A DNA stretch of 64,000 nt from Ailanthus altissimus (taxonomy: Eukaryota > Streptophyta > Magnoliopsida > Sapindales > Simaroubaceae), in the NCBI GenBank assembly GCA_946807835.1, contig OX327693.1, positions 5,473,501 to 5,537,500 on the forward strand. Reading direction: 5' to 3'. Position 1 is the stretch's first letter, and each line of letters begins with the position of its first letter. The translations under genes and the position numbers were made by a program. Shown here in pieces: positions 22,862 to 35,916 of this stretch. Below the pieces are notes generated by a model. It saw only the letters and a list, made by a program, of their open reading frames with translations, had not been told where the DNA came from and ran no database searches.

Positions 22862-25118
22862 TTTATGGCTTTTCTTTCGCAAAAGCTTTTAAATAATCAG
22901 AGTTCTTTTTCATGGCTAATTTTGAACTAAACAATTCTTTGTGATGGTAATTAGCCAGTATGTTTGTTCAAATGAATCACATTGTTTTCCTACTGTTTGG
23001 CGTAAGTTGGTTTGGTTGATAAGTGTCGGCCGAAATTTTAATGTGATGACTTTTTTTTTGGCACCAAACAACTCATATAAACATAAATAGTAAAAGCAAG
23101 TGTCGAAGACGTGTAGAAAATGGATATATGCGCAAATTTTTTTTTTGTGAATTTGTATTCTGATATTTTCCTTAGGGTTTTAGAAGACAACTGCATGCAC
23201 TCTCATTTTCATCCAATGATAGCTCTACAAGTGTCTCAATAGCATTTGTCATTTTATGACCTTAGATAAACACACGTAACGCAATGAACAGTATCAGTAT
23301 CTTGCAGTAGTTTCTGCAGAGATTTGAATACATCAAACTTCATCATTCTTCCCTTTCAACGTGATGTTCTTGAAATCCAATTGCTTTCGAGATGCTAAAA
23401 TACTTATTTTGAAAGTGCTTGTGTAAATAAGTCTGCAGGTTGTTGTTCTAACTTGCATAACTCAAGTTGAATATTACCTCATTTAAGTGGCTCTCTAATG
23501 AAGTGATTGCTTAGAGTGTAATGTTTGGCTTCTGAGACGATGAATTAGATTCTGCAAAGTTTATTTGCTGTCATAAAGTAGTGATGTGCCTTGTCATTGT
23601 TTGTTAAAGTTTATTTGTTGTCATAAAGTAGTGATGTGCTTTGTCATTGTTTGTAGTAACAGAGTATGTACAATAATAAGTTAAATTATTTGTTTCATGT
23701 TTATGCTGTGATTGTTGTTTGTATAGTAGAAGGAAAAAAAAAAAAACTTTTTTATTTTATTAAGGTGATTTATTATTAAATTAAATATTGGATTTATTAT
23801 GAGTTAGATTAGAGTGTATATAGATTTAATGAGATTAGGCCCACAAATGTGTTATAAATTGGATTATAATTTATTTGGATTTAACGAAACTAGACCTAAA
23901 ACATTTGCTATAATTTTAATTAGGAGCTATTTAAGAAAAAGAGTAAATTTTGTATTAGATTGATAATATCTAATAGTGGCAAGATAAAATTTGCCAATAA
24001 ATATATCATCAATGCCCTCGATCTGAGCAACATTAGATTTCATCTCTTTGAGACTTACAAAGAAAAAAAGAGAAAAACAGATTAAGAGTGAGAGCAAAAA
24101 AAAAAAAAAAAGTGGAGAAGGGAAAAATAGATTAAGAGTGATATGATAATTTTATGCTATTAAAAAGTATTTTTAGAGCTCTTTTTTGTAATTTTAAATG
24201 TATGCGGTGTTATTTTGTGAAGTTAAAATTTCTAAAAATTTGATAAATTGAAGATTTGACAATAACTTTAAGAGAGATATTAATTATTGAGGATGATTGT
24301 ATATATAAGAGGAATAATCATGATAGATTTACAAAATTACTGTATGAACATGGCTCAGCCTATGATTTTTGTAAATATTTTGTTTTGATTTTTTATGTGT
24401 TTTTTATCTACAAAATTAGACATTCTATTAAATATTTAGAACTTTGATTCATATGGAAACTTCGTAAACTTAATTTTTAGTGATTTTTTAAAAATGACCC
24501 TAAAATTTTAAGAATTATTTATTTTTGTAGAAGGGTCAAATAACGAACTGACTTTGATCTATTAAATGATTTTTAAAAATTATAATTTTTTTTTAAATGA
24601 TAATTTTACATATTTAGTACAACATATCCAAACTCGAATATTTAACTCAATACTTTCAAATTATTATGATTTTTCTAAATTTTATACTCTCCGTATAAGA
24701 TTTATTTGCTAGATTCTAAAAGTTCAAGAGTAAAATTATTTTAAAATATGATTTATGTGGATTTAGCTATAAATTATTGTTTTGGACTTAATTATGTCTC
24801 AAGAGCAATTCTTTTGTGGTTTTATGATTTTTGAGTTAGTATTTATTTTTATAGAATTAGAAGAGTATATATGTTCAATAACATATTGATTTTGTCAAGT
24901 TAATAGTTTAGATTTAAGAGTAATTATGAAATAGAATTTGCAGGAATTGTAATAAAATTTTCAAGTATTAGAATGATACGAGTCAATAATGATATTATTT
25001 GATTTTGGTGTAATTAGACATCAATTAACATATAAGAAAATTTTGTTTAATACAAATGATCAAAATTGACAAATTTTGGAGAGGATAAGTCAATTGACCA
25101 ATTTAGTGTGACCAATTT
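22862..25118. other. Intergenic with degenerate repeats
   Basis: The first ~170 bases match the 3' flank of SAT-like 2 (for example CATTGTTTTCCTACTGT at ~22979 and ~43011), so the duplication covered the 3' UTR. The rest is AT-rich and holds the Copia RNase H remnant at ~23330-23660. No gene is otherwise seen. Confidence 0.5.
23330..23660 (-). pseudogene. Copia RNase H remnant
   Basis: The minus-strand translation recalls the end of Copia pol: a KxxLH-type bound-DNA segment followed by QPADLFTQALSK, the conserved ADxxTK(A/G)L-like end of Copia RNase H. Stops are frequent. A 50-base phrase (AAAGTTTATTTG..GTCATTGTTTG) is tandemly repeated at 23557-23654. Confidence 0.55.
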
Positions 25119-25620
25119 AACTTAATGAACGGTATATTTCCTGCAGTAGTTTTTGCAGTGAATTCAATGCCTTAACTTAATATTTACCTACATCGATGTG
25201 ATGATTTTAAACTCTAATTGCAGCTTTGAGTTGGTGCAAATTTTCATTTGAAAGTCTTTATGTGAACAAGTCAGCTAGTTATTGTTTTGACTTGTAAAAT
25301 TGAAGCTGAACTTTACCTTCTTCAACTGCTTCTCTAAAGAAGTGATGCTTGAGTGCAATTTGTTTGTTTAAAATATGATGAATTAGATATTCTTACCCAT
25401 TGTCATTGTTAATTTGTTGTCACAGAGTAGTGGTGTGCTTTATTCTTGTCTTCAATTATCTTCGTAAGCTATATTGTATGAGATGTTATCATTGATAATG
25501 CAACATACTATGCTTAAACTAAGGCCTCAGCAGCTAGCTGTTGCTACTTTAAACACCAAGAAATTGCACCTGAGGCTAAAGAGAAAACAGAAATCTATTT
25601 GTGTTTTTCATATCATAAAC
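25119..25620. repeat. 502-base block, near-identical to 43856-44357
   Basis: Both copies are 502 bases in the same orientation and differ at only a handful of positions by eye, with abrupt loss of similarity at both edges. They lie on the 3' side of the two SAT-like genes. Confidence 0.9.
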
Positions 25621-26340
25621 GTGGCCTCACCAATCACTACGGCAAAATCTTATTAACTGGAACATACTATGCTTAAACTTCAAAAAGAGGCAACCATTTA
25701 GAAGTAGTCCAACACTCGAAATATTTTGTTCTAACTTTAGTACTAGTAGCACATCTAAAATATATTTAATTCCTTTCTTGGTTTGAACCTCAGTGGCACC
25801 TGTCTCTGGTACTTGCTTAAGGTACACCACTCTCAACCTCACTTGTGAGTTTCTAGATGAGTTTATATTGATAAAATGTCTTCATTCTATCACATCATTA
25901 GCCCAACCACCAGCAAGATAACACCTCCTCATTGCTCTCTCTGACACCCATATAACTAGTTAGGTAGCTTCATCTCCTTTCTCGGCACAACTAGCTTGTT
26001 GAGTGTTCTTGTATCTAGAATATTTTTGCAAATTCCCAAATTTGTTACAATTATGGCATTATATTTATCCTTCAAACCAAATTTTTTCAACATGGCTAAT
26101 TTATTTTACAAATTTTGGTACCTCTGAGAGTTTCCTTCATCACCAGAATTTCTATCATTACTTCCTCGGCCTAAACCTCTAAAAGATCCAGTCTCATTCT
26201 CCTCTTATAATTCGTTTACTATCTCTAATCTCCTCTACTTTGATCACTAATATCAGGTTATTCATTAGTTAATTTTCATGTCATTTGATGACTGCTGTGT
26301 GGGTTAAACGCCATTTGGATTGACAGACATCAACAAGATT
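25119..26340 (-). pseudogene. Internally deleted Copia remnant (RNase H + gag)
   Basis: Left part (25119-25490): the antisense frame resembles RNase H, with a cysteine-poor, QPADLFTQ-like region. Right part (~25650-26340): the antisense frame gives a gag tail with a zinc-knuckle-like CHNCNKFG followed by a later Cys, and a Gly/Arg/Asn-rich stretch. The order and strand are those of one minus-strand Copia element whose middle is missing. Many stops are present. Confidence 0.5.
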
Positions 26341-26691
26341 AATTGTGCTAGAAATTGGCACGAGGACTCTGTCTTTGGAAGTTTAGCAGAAACACCTGTA
26401 TATCAAATAGACCCTAATTATATGAGTTAGACGCTTGCTACTAGCAGTTTTCAGATTCCTCCAAATTGTAGTGACAGCAACTCTGTTTCTTTTCATGTGT
26501 TGTTCATTTAAGAGTAACCCACAATTGCTTGGTGCCCTCAGATGAATGATGCAGTTCTCCTTAATTGACTTGGTGATGAGGCAAAGACTTGTGTATATTC
26601 TGTTAAAAGCACTCTGCATTCAGTAAACTATAACAACAAAAACAAGAGTGAAACCACCGAAGGAGGGTTTTGTTTGTTACATAAAAAAAAC
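26341..26691. other. Non-coding spacer
   Basis: No gene or repeat is recognised. Confidence 0.4.
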
Positions 26692-27809
26692 AATGTACCT
26701 ATCAATTAATCTCTTGTTCTCCCTGTATTGCATACTCGCATAAAAACAGCACAAAATATTTGGGATCAAATAACTTCAGTTTCTCGCTCTCTTTGTAATT
26801 TGACTATTCTCATCCATGGTCTTTCCTTTTTCTTGATACAGAAAATATTCTATTCGAGAAAAAAAAAAAAAGATTATGTAAAATGCATAGCCAATGACCT
26901 TGTTTGTCAACATGCAAAGACAGAATAAGATCTGCCATCTCAAAATATTCACGTCGATAAGTCAAGTAAAAACTCTATAGTGAAAAAAAGAGACTTGGGA
27001 GTATATTTAGAATACAGATATTTTTGGTGATAATATCATTGTTAATGGGAAATATTTACAATTAAGTGTTTTAAGGAGATGCTAAAGGGGTTTTAAATAA
27101 TGCCACCCGACGTTTTATATATACATATAGATTTAGATAGGGATGAGAAATCTCACCAATTAAAGACCAACTCTTGCCCTTTATTTTTACTCGAACTTTG
27201 ATGGTTGTGGGCATTCACAACCAACCAAATGTCCAGGGGGCTTTGTATACAAGTTTCTTTGATAACATAAGAAGTGCTTCACTAATGTGAATATCCAGTT
27301 AGCTCTTTTCTATAATAAGTGCAACAACCTTTTTTTTTTAATTGATAACTCACTGAAGAGTATCTGTACATCTGATGTTAGCGAAGTACTGTTACTCAGT
27401 TATTTAAGAATGCTTCATCTACAAATCAACGTGATACCACAAATTTATTGAGTTTTAGAGCGTTACCAAACAATTTTCTTAAGCTTATGAATAATTATAT
27501 TACAAACACAAATTAATGTTAGAACAAGAAAGAAGATAGAAAAGGTTTGCAAAACATACAGCATGTTTGAAATCAAGGTGCATGGACACAACAACAAACA
27601 AACTTAGACATTAAAGAACAAGCAAGAGGCAGAATTCCATAGAGAACCAAAGAGAATGCCTTGTGCAACAAACAAACTGCTAAAAAAAAAGTTTCTTACA
27701 TAAATATTAAGTTTAAAAACCAAAAAAGAAATATAATCTAGAAAGGAATCTATGATATGAGGCATGTATCATGTTTAACCATAGTTTCTTATTCTCTACT
27801 CTGTGCTCT

Positions 27810-28130
27810 TGTTGTTATAAAATATAAGAGCTGATCAAAGAGGTAAGAAGAGATGGTAAATAAAGACAAAACTGACTTTTGGTATATTATTTTTATTTAT
27901 TGTACAGCTCTTTATATAGAGCTAAATTTTAACAGAAAATAAAAGAAATTTGCTGATTTCAAGACATGACTAACTGCTTCCTAATATCAAGCCATAAACA
28001 AACAACATCATTATCTTTCTAAAGACTTGATCTTCAAGGATATCTTGTATATTTAGTTTTGATCAATTCTTTAGCAACTATTTAGCCTATTATTCAATCC
28101 ATATGTAGCTTCTTAGGCACTCTTGCAACA
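27810..28130 (-). repeat. 3' LTR of the Copia element
   Basis: 321 bases, TGTTGTTATAAAATATAAGA.. to ..CACTCTTGCAACA. On the minus strand it is preceded at 28131-28140 by CAAGGAGGAG, a purine-rich tract in the position of the plus-strand primer. Confidence 0.95.
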
Positions 28131-31100
28131 CTCCTCCTTGCCTTGATAGCTGCAGAGGCCTAGTTTGTTTCTTAAATCTTCAAATCTGTCTTTTGATAAG
28201 GCTTTGGTAAATATATTTACTACTTGATCCTTATTTTTGCAATAAAACATATTAACCTCCCCTTTTTTCTGCATTTCTCTTAAGTAATATAACTTAATGT
28301 TAAAGTGCTTAGTCTTCCCATAAAAACAAAAATGATTATTTGCAATTGAAATCACAGCTTGGTTGTCTATATGAATCTGTGTAGACTTATCTTGCTCCAT
28401 GTATAAGTCTACAAGCAATTTTCTGATCCAAATTGCTTGATTCACAATAGCAGTTGCTATTATGTACTCAGCTTCTGTTATGCTTTGAGCCACTATATCT
28501 TGTTTCTTTGAACTCTATGAGAACATTCCTAATCCAAAACTGAAACTGAAACTGAAACCAGTTATACTCCTTATGTCATCAATAAAACCTGCCTAATCAC
28601 CATCAAAAAATCCTTGAAACATAAAATTTTGACAATAACTTTATTTGATGCCATAGCTCATTGTCCATTTGATATATCTTATAACTCTTTTTGCAGCCTG
28701 AAAATGTACTTCACTGCCACAGTGCATGAACCTTGAAAGTAAACTTACAACAAACATGATGTCAGGTCTGGTTGCTATAAGATACATCAGATAATCAATC
28801 AGGCTTCTGTAGAGTCCTTCATTAACCTTTCTGCTTCATCATTCTTGTTGAACTTCTCCTTTTGATTCATTGATGTGCTTATACTCTTACAATCTTCCCT
28901 ATGAAACTTTTTAAGTATTTTCTTTGCATATTTCTTTTGAAATATGAAGATTCCATCATAACTTTTCTTTACTTCCATTCCTAGAAAATAAAACATTAAC
29001 CATAGATCAATCATCTCAACGACTTTGAGTATTTCAGCTCTAAATTCTTGTATCAGTTTTTCATCATTGCCAGTTACAAGTAAATCATCAACAGAAACAG
29101 AAACTATAATTAAACTAGCATCTATTCCTTTTACATATAATATGGCTTCACTTAGACTTTTAACAAAATCAAGACTTTGAAAGTGTTCATCAATCCTGCT
29201 ATACCAGGCCTTGGGGGCTTGTTTAAGACCATATAAGGCCTTTTTTAATAAATAGACCTTCTCCTTTTATCCCTTGACTTGAAAACCCTTAGACTATTCT
29301 ACAAATATCTCTTTTTGCAAATAACCGTTTAAAAAAACAAATTTTACATCCAACTGGTAAACCTTTCATCCCTTCTGTGCTGTCAAGGCAAGCAATATTC
29401 TAATTGTATTAAGTCGTGCTACTGAAGCAAAAGTCTCTAAGAAATCTACTCCAAATATTTGAGCATATCCTTTTACAATTAATCTGGCTTTATATTTTTT
29501 TACAGAACCGTATAGATTAAGTTTGGTTCTATAAACTCATTTTACTCCTATAGGCTTTTTGTGTTGAGGTCTATTCACTAACTCCCAAATGTCATTCTTT
29601 TCAATCATTCTGAGCTCATCCTTCATTGCTTCAATCTATTTGTCATTCTTATCTTCCTCTTTAAACTCTGCAGGTTTAAAGACAGCAATGTTACATCTTT
29701 CATAAATATTAGATAATGACCTTGTACCTCTGACTGGTTTATCATTTATGTTATATTGAATCTCTTACTGCTGTACCGACTCCTTCCAATTCCATTGTCT
29801 ATCTTCCATGAACTTTACATCTCTACTTACAAGAATTTTTTCATTTTGAGGTTGAAAAATTCTGTAAACCTTAGATGAGTTGCTATATCCAATAAAAACG
29901 CCTAGTTCTGCCTTCTTATCGAGTTTGTCTCTTTTCACCTGTGGCACATAAGAAAAATATAAGCAACCAAAAGTTTTTAGATGTTGCAAGTCTGGTTTGT
30001 ATCCAAACCAAGTTTCAAAATGAGTTTTTTTTTTCTGCAGAACTCTGGTTGGTAGCCTGTTAAGCAAAAAAAAATGCAATGTTTGCAACCTCTGCCCATA
30101 GCTTCTTTGGAAGCTCCTTTTCGTGTAGCATACACCTTGTCATTTTCATGATGCCCCTATTTTTTTTCTCTCACTCACACCATTCTGTTGTGGTGTGTAT
30201 GGTGCTGTAAGCTAATGCTCAATGCCAACTTCATCACAGAACTGTTGAAAACTTCTACAGGTGTATTCCTTACCATTATCAGACCTTATAATCTACATCT
30301 TGTAGTCACTTTGATTCTCCACCCATTTTTTATATTTTCAAAACACATTAACAACTTCAAATTTGAATTTAAAAAAATTAATCCAACAGAATCTGGTGTA
30401 ATCATCAATAAAGACTATATAGTATCTACTGCCATTTAATGAAGCAGTTCTTTGAAGACCTCCAACATCTGTATGCACCAGTTAAAGTTTGTGTGATGCT
30501 CTCCATGCAATTTGAAGAAAGGTTTTTCTGACTTTTTTTTCATACTAACAAGCCACACAATCTGTCAACCTATCTTCCAGCCATATAACACCTTTAACCA
30601 GGTTGTGTCTCTGCATATATAGTAGTCCATCATGATGAACCAAGCTTTTTGTGCCATAAATCTTCATTACCTGCATTGATAGGAAAAGCTATCTGCTTCT
30701 CCTCCATCAAATTTAGAGCAAAGTTTTTTCTCTCATTTTTACCTTAAATACATCTCTGCCTTTTACATCTTTGATTATGCACTATTTGTCTTCAAATATG
30801 ACTTTGAAACCCTTCTCAATTAGCTGTCTAACACTAAGCAGGTTTTGGTCAATGTCAGGAACATATAAAACTTAATATATTTTAAACTTGATAAGCTTTT
30901 TATAGCCATAATTCCTTTGCCTTTGACTAAGATGTATTCATCATTTCTATTTTGACTTTGAAAATCAGAGTTCTATCCAGCTTTTTAAAAAGCCTCTGAT
31001 CATTTGTCATATGATGTGTGTAACTACTATTTATCAACTAGGAGTCACTTGAGCTGTTGCTTGTTGTAAAACATGTTGCAACAAACAGTTTCTCTTCTTG

Positions 31101-32001
31101 ATTTTTCTCTAATAGCATTTGACTTTATTTCATGTTGCTATGATTTGCAGATTCTTTCTATGTGTCCAATTTGTCCATATTTCTTGCATTTGATGTCAGG
31201 TTTCTACCAGCACTTTCTTTAAGGATGATTTGTTTTCTTGTAGTGTGAACAAGGTGGATAAGTCTCTTCTTTGTTGTCTTATACCTTGTTGAAGTTTTTT
31301 GGTTTCTTGTTGTACTTCTTTTTGTTATATTTCCTTTTTTTACCTTTTCTTGAGTTTTGTGATTTTGCATGAAAAGCACATTGCACAGTTTCTTCTTATC
31401 TCATCAGTCTCCTTTGCTCTAGTGCTTGCAAAGCATTCATTAATTCTTTCAAGGAAATAGTAGATAAGTCATTTGACTCTTCTAATGAAGAAATCTTAGA
31501 CTCATATTTTACAGGCACGGTGACAAAGTATCTTTTGCACAATTCTTTTATCAAGAAAATCCTTACCAAGCAATCTAACCTTGTTTATTATGCTCAGCAA
31601 CTTGACAAAGTAATCTTTGATGTTTTCTGTCTCCTTTATCTTCTGCATTTCAAACTCTTTGATCAAGTTGAGCACTTGTATATTTTTGGTTCTTTCATTT
31701 CCATGGTATTCTAACTTAAGGTAGTCCCAAATGTCCTTTGCAAACTCCAGATTCATGATTATTGTGAATATTTGCTAGCAGAGCAGACAATAAGCATGCT
31801 TTAGCTTTGGACTTCTTTGTGAACCTTCATTTGAGTCGTTGTAAGCTTTTCAGGCAATGGAGGAATGTCATAGTCTTCCTCAACAACCTCTCAGAGGTCT
31901 AATGCATCAAGATGGATTATCATTCTAATAGCTCAGGCTTGATAATTATCACCGTCAAAAATCGGTGGTACAACATGTGAGATGGTTGTTTCGGTTTTCA
32001 T
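28113..32001 (-). pseudogene. Copia gag-pol, degenerate
   Basis: Minus-strand frames from an ATG at 32001. The gag N-terminus reads PPIFDGDNYQA. The UBN2 gag body is at 31756-31502 (AKDIWDYLKLEYHGNERT) and the knuckle region at 31379-31158. Integrase C-terminal/GKxxP-type sequence is at 30088-29765 (FGYKPDLQHLKTFGCLYF, KAELGVFIGYSNSSKVYRI). Reverse transcriptase pieces run from about 29600 to 28800 (FLGMEVKKSYDGIFIFQKKYA). RNase H is at 28493-28113 (SITEAEYI, IHIDNQAVISIANN, TKHFNIKLYYLRE, VVNIFTKAL), ending within the LTR. Stops and frameshifts break every domain, so the element is not autonomous. Confidence 0.9.
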
Positions 32002-32090
32002 TACTTAATGGTTGTTATGTTTGTGATTTTGTGTTTATGTTTTGGTTTGTGTTTGTGGACTCACTCAACTCACAGATCCCTTAAGAAATT

Positions 32091-32105
32091 GCTTCGATAC
32101 CAATT
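32091..32105 (-). promoter_or_regulatory. Primer-binding site of the Copia element
   Basis: The minus strand reads AATTGGTATCGAAGC immediately inside the 5' LTR. TGGTATC is the usual plant Copia primer site complementary to initiator tRNA-Met, here with a degenerate 3' half. Confidence 0.75.
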
Positions 32106-32421
32106 TGTTGTTATAAAATATAAGAGTTAATAAAAAAAGGTCAGAAGATGTGGTAAACAAAGACAAAACTGACTTTTGGTATATTATTTTTATTCACTGT
32201 ACAACTTTTTATATAGAGCTAAATTTTAACAGTAAACAAAAGAAATTTGTTAATTACAAGGTATAACTAACAGCTTTCCAATATCAAGCCATAAACAAAC
32301 AACATCACTATCTTTCTAAGTCTTTCAAGGATATCTTGCATATTCAGTTTTAACCAATTCTTTAGCAACTGTTTAGCCTATTATTTAGTCTATATACAGC
32401 TCCTTAGGCACTCTTGCAACA
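32106..32421 (-). repeat. 5' LTR of the Copia element
   Basis: 316 bases, the partner of 27810-28130, with the same termini and many point differences. Confidence 0.95.
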
Positions 32422-33270
32422 GCTCTACCATTCTTAGTTAAGATTTTCTATTAGCACTAAGAATTTTTCATGTTTATATATTTAAATGGTGTAATGCAGA
32501 TAATGGAGGAAAACTTACAGAGGGCAGAATAGGAAAGATCTAGGAGCAGAGAAAGCTAAGATTGGATAATTATAAAGTAAGCACCAGAGAGAATAATGAC
32601 AATAGAGATACCAAGAGCCACAGCAGATTCGACATAGCCAATCAATACTGTTCTGTCTAGTCCACAAAATTACATCACAAGAAGAGTGAAATCAAGTTTT
32701 CCTCATGATGATTCATAAGAGACTTTATCATTAAGTATGATAAATTGTGCGGGTGTCAAGTTTTCCTCATTAAAGTTGATGTGCTAAGAAAGCACTAATA
32801 TATTTCTATAATTGATGATCTAATACATGGTTTTGAATAATTCTTAGCTACACTACGATAATTTGGCGTGTCACTAACTATCATTATAGGTTGGAGCTGC
32901 AAAATTCTATTGGAACTACACAAAACTCTAGCACGTGATATCAAGAAATCTATAACTAGGATTTGTTCTTTGTCAAATCAAAATTCGAGTTTTTTTTTCT
33001 ATTTATTAGGTCTCTCTAGATGTCAAGGGTCAATTGTATTGTGACAAACCTATTGCTTATTTCCATAAAGAAATTTCTCAGTTGAGTTATAGTTAATCTA
33101 TCACATACATAATGAGTTCATAATCAAAGAATTCAAAAAATTTCCAAGATAACATATTTAATATAAATAATGAGATTAGATTATAAAAAAAATGTAAACT
33201 TTTTGGTTACTTCAATTAGAATATATACAAGTTGCAACACTGAAAAAAAAGACTTACCATCATAAGTTTT

Positions 33271-33696
33271 TTGCAATATGGTTATCAGCACAAATAAATG
33301 GGCCACAGTTTATATTGCAATAATTATAAAAACTTATAAATTGCATAAAATAAACAATAAATATTTTTAAACAATTTAAAAATAAATAATCGGAGTAATT
33401 AGTGTAATTACAACTTTTCTTAGATTTTCGGTATTGTGATGCTGATGGCCTAGCTTTCGATATCGCAATTCCAACCTTTATAATGCCGCGGTGCTAGGGT
33501 TCCCACCCTAGCGCTACGGTGCTGGGCTTCCGACGCTATGGTGCTGGGGCGATATTCCTTTCGCTGCATCTTAATTATGCATTTTTCAACATTTGACTCA
33601 TATTATCAGCAACTTTGGGTCATCCTAATTACGCTATGGACACTCTGATTATACAAAAACAGCACACAATCATATGTTTTAATACCAATTTGAAAG
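33271..33696 (-). other. Internal piece of an LTR element, with GC-rich patch
   Basis: On the minus strand this follows the LTR at 35916-33697 and starts with TTGGTATTAAAACA, a possible primer site (TGGTAT). It contains a locally GC-rich run near 33480-33550 with repeated GCACCGTAGCGCT-like phrases. No protein is recognised. Confidence 0.4.
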
Positions 33697-35916
33697 TGTG
33701 TTGTGCATGAAGCGAGTGTGTATATTTTAATTTAATTACAAATCACATATACATAATTAAAAACAGTGGAATTTAAATAAATATTTCATTACACTAATGA
33801 AATATTAGAGAACTCACCCTCAAAACGTGTTTTACACAATTCTAGTCTAGAACTTGGTGGCATCTTTCGAGCTAGAATGATAGCTTCCTATTTTGATCTA
33901 AATAATAAAAACTTAAATCAATTCTTGCTTCTAAGTCTCTCGATTACAAGCTATTTATTTTTCTTTCATTTCACTTGTACTTATTTTGCACACGAGGCCT
34001 ATATATAGTATTATTGACCACCTATAGGACCAATGAAAATATAATAAGTGGGCAGCCAAATTACAAGTATGACATGAAAATTGCCTTATCATGCTTGCCA
34101 AAGAGATGAAACATTATTGGCCGAATTTGAAGCAAATTAGTGTTCTTAGCTTATTAACGTACAGCCAAGTCTTGCTAAAAGAAAAGTATGACAATGCCTT
34201 ATATATAAGTTTAACAAAATAGTTGCCAGCACATGGTTAATTTATTTTGGCCGAATGCAATCACAATAAGTGACCAAAATAATTAACACCACCTAAATCA
34301 AATGTAATTTGATTTCAAAACATGGCAAAACTATTTCATAGACCGAATTTGTTTTCATGACTCATTTATCGAATAAAACAATTTATTCATTTTCAATTCA
34401 TTTAGCTAATTAAAAGATGCAACCAATTAATTAGATTTTTAAAATACTTATAAGCAATATATCAATTACACCTTTTGGCCAATTAATTTATTTAACCAAA
34501 ATTAATTATTAACATTTAATAATTTAACGGGTCAATAATAATATACCATGTGTCATGCCCTAACAAATTAATAGCATGAAATGTGACAAAAAAATAAAAA
34601 GTTTAAAGTAGCAAGTCTCACTTATCGAGATTTTGAGCTTAACACTTAAACCCTATAATCTCTTTAAGAGACTGAAATAATTTTAATTTTTTAAGAACTC
34701 TTTCCAAATTGAACTATTCAATCTATTCAATCTATTACCCCAATGCACAATAAGTACACTTTATATAATGAGACTCCCTAAGTTCACACTTGTGTTGTCT
34801 TACAGAACTCTTCCGTAAGTCTATAAACGTTGCCCCTCACATACATTATAGAAATAACAATACATCATATTAAAGCATACAAGTTATGGTTAAAATATAT
34901 TTATATAATCTCTCCGTCATTTATATCTTGGAAGAGCAGAGATGTAGATCGTTAATGTTAAGTCTCCATATGCTTAACTCTAGAACATATCTCCAGATTC
35001 ATATTCCGATAAACAATATCTGCAAACACTTTTGGAATATTATTTCTGACACGGGAAACATTTTTTTCGAATGTATTACTTATGGCCATAAGACTTTCTG
35101 GAACACAATCATTGAGCATCTGGATATAATACTCACCCATATAAGTCAACGGATCCCATATCTACATACACCAGACTCTATAAGCATCAAACCATACCCA
35201 ATGACACCTAGCGGTCAAACCATGAAAGGTTTCTGATATGTGTGGAACTTAAATATGGTGAATCACTCACAAGCCCACCGTGGTGCTTAGGTCAAGGGAC
35301 CACAAATATTACTCAATTCAAAAGGACCCTCCATTGACGACTTTATGGGATGTTTATTAGAGGCCTTAATTGAGCCCATTCAGTATCCAGTCTTCACCAA
35401 ATACCCATATGCCTATACGAGTTTTCACTAAACTCATGGTCAGCTAAAAAATAACCATTTGTATCATACAGATATAGACATACATTAATTTATATAAAAG
35501 GGATTCATTAATAGACTCTCATCGATGTAAATAGATTAGGAATATAAGGTTTGAGAATATACTTGCATAATAATATTTTCTTGCACCTATTGCAACATTT
35601 TGAAACTATGTCATTATTAGCGTACCCTAATGTCTTCGTCCCATTTCAAATAAGGATCTAACTTTTTAAATCTGGCTAACTCTTATAACCTACTAACTCT
35701 TAACATTTATAACTTTCAATACTGCTAACTCTTAACCTTGGTCCAAACTCATTTAAACCAAATCTGAACTCCTTTAGATCATACAATGTCTGAAGTGTTA
35801 CAAACATCTTACCATATATATAATATTAACGATTTCATTCGAAACGCATATTGTATAAATATTAAATAATTAATATTTATATAATTTAAAATAACACGTA
35901 AATACCAGTTCCAACA
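33697..35916 (-). repeat. Long LTR (~2.2 kb), family L, copy 1
   Basis: The minus strand runs TGTTGGAACTGG.. to ..GCACAACACA. It shares extended similarity (for example AACACTTCAGACA, GAGTTTGGAC, AAGAGTTAGC) with the + strand of 53047-54918 over most of its length. It is followed on the minus strand by a TGGTAT-containing sequence, so it may be the 5' LTR of a truncated element. No significant coding frame is present. Confidence 0.65.

Larger units (their letters stand above)
27810..32421 (-). mobile_element. Copia LTR retrotransposon with target-site duplication
   Basis: A complete-ended element of about 4.6 kb. LTRs are at 27810-28130 and 32106-32421, both TGTTG..CAACA. A 5-base duplication GCTCT flanks it at 27805-27809 and 32422-32426. 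The pol order on the minus strand is gag, zinc knuckle, integrase, reverse transcriptase, RNase H, which defines Copia. The paralogous block at 46033-47986 has the unoccupied site, with one GCTCT at 47136-47140. The two LTRs differ at roughly one position in ten by eye, so the insertion is not recent. Confidence 0.95.
26692..33270. repeat. Duplicated block X, copy A (split by Copia element)
   Basis: 26692-27809 plus 32427-33270 match 46033-47986 at roughly 95% by eye, in the same order and orientation. The match is interrupted only by the 27810-32426 Copia insertion and its target duplication. No convincing gene lies in the block. A short minus-strand hydrophobic frame (LIGYVESAVALGIS) ends at a stop near 32562. 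Confidence 0.9.

Noticed and set aside
34886..35236. 116-residue frame
   Set aside because: It lies wholly inside the family L LTR, has no recognised domain, and is not open in the related copy at 53047-54918.
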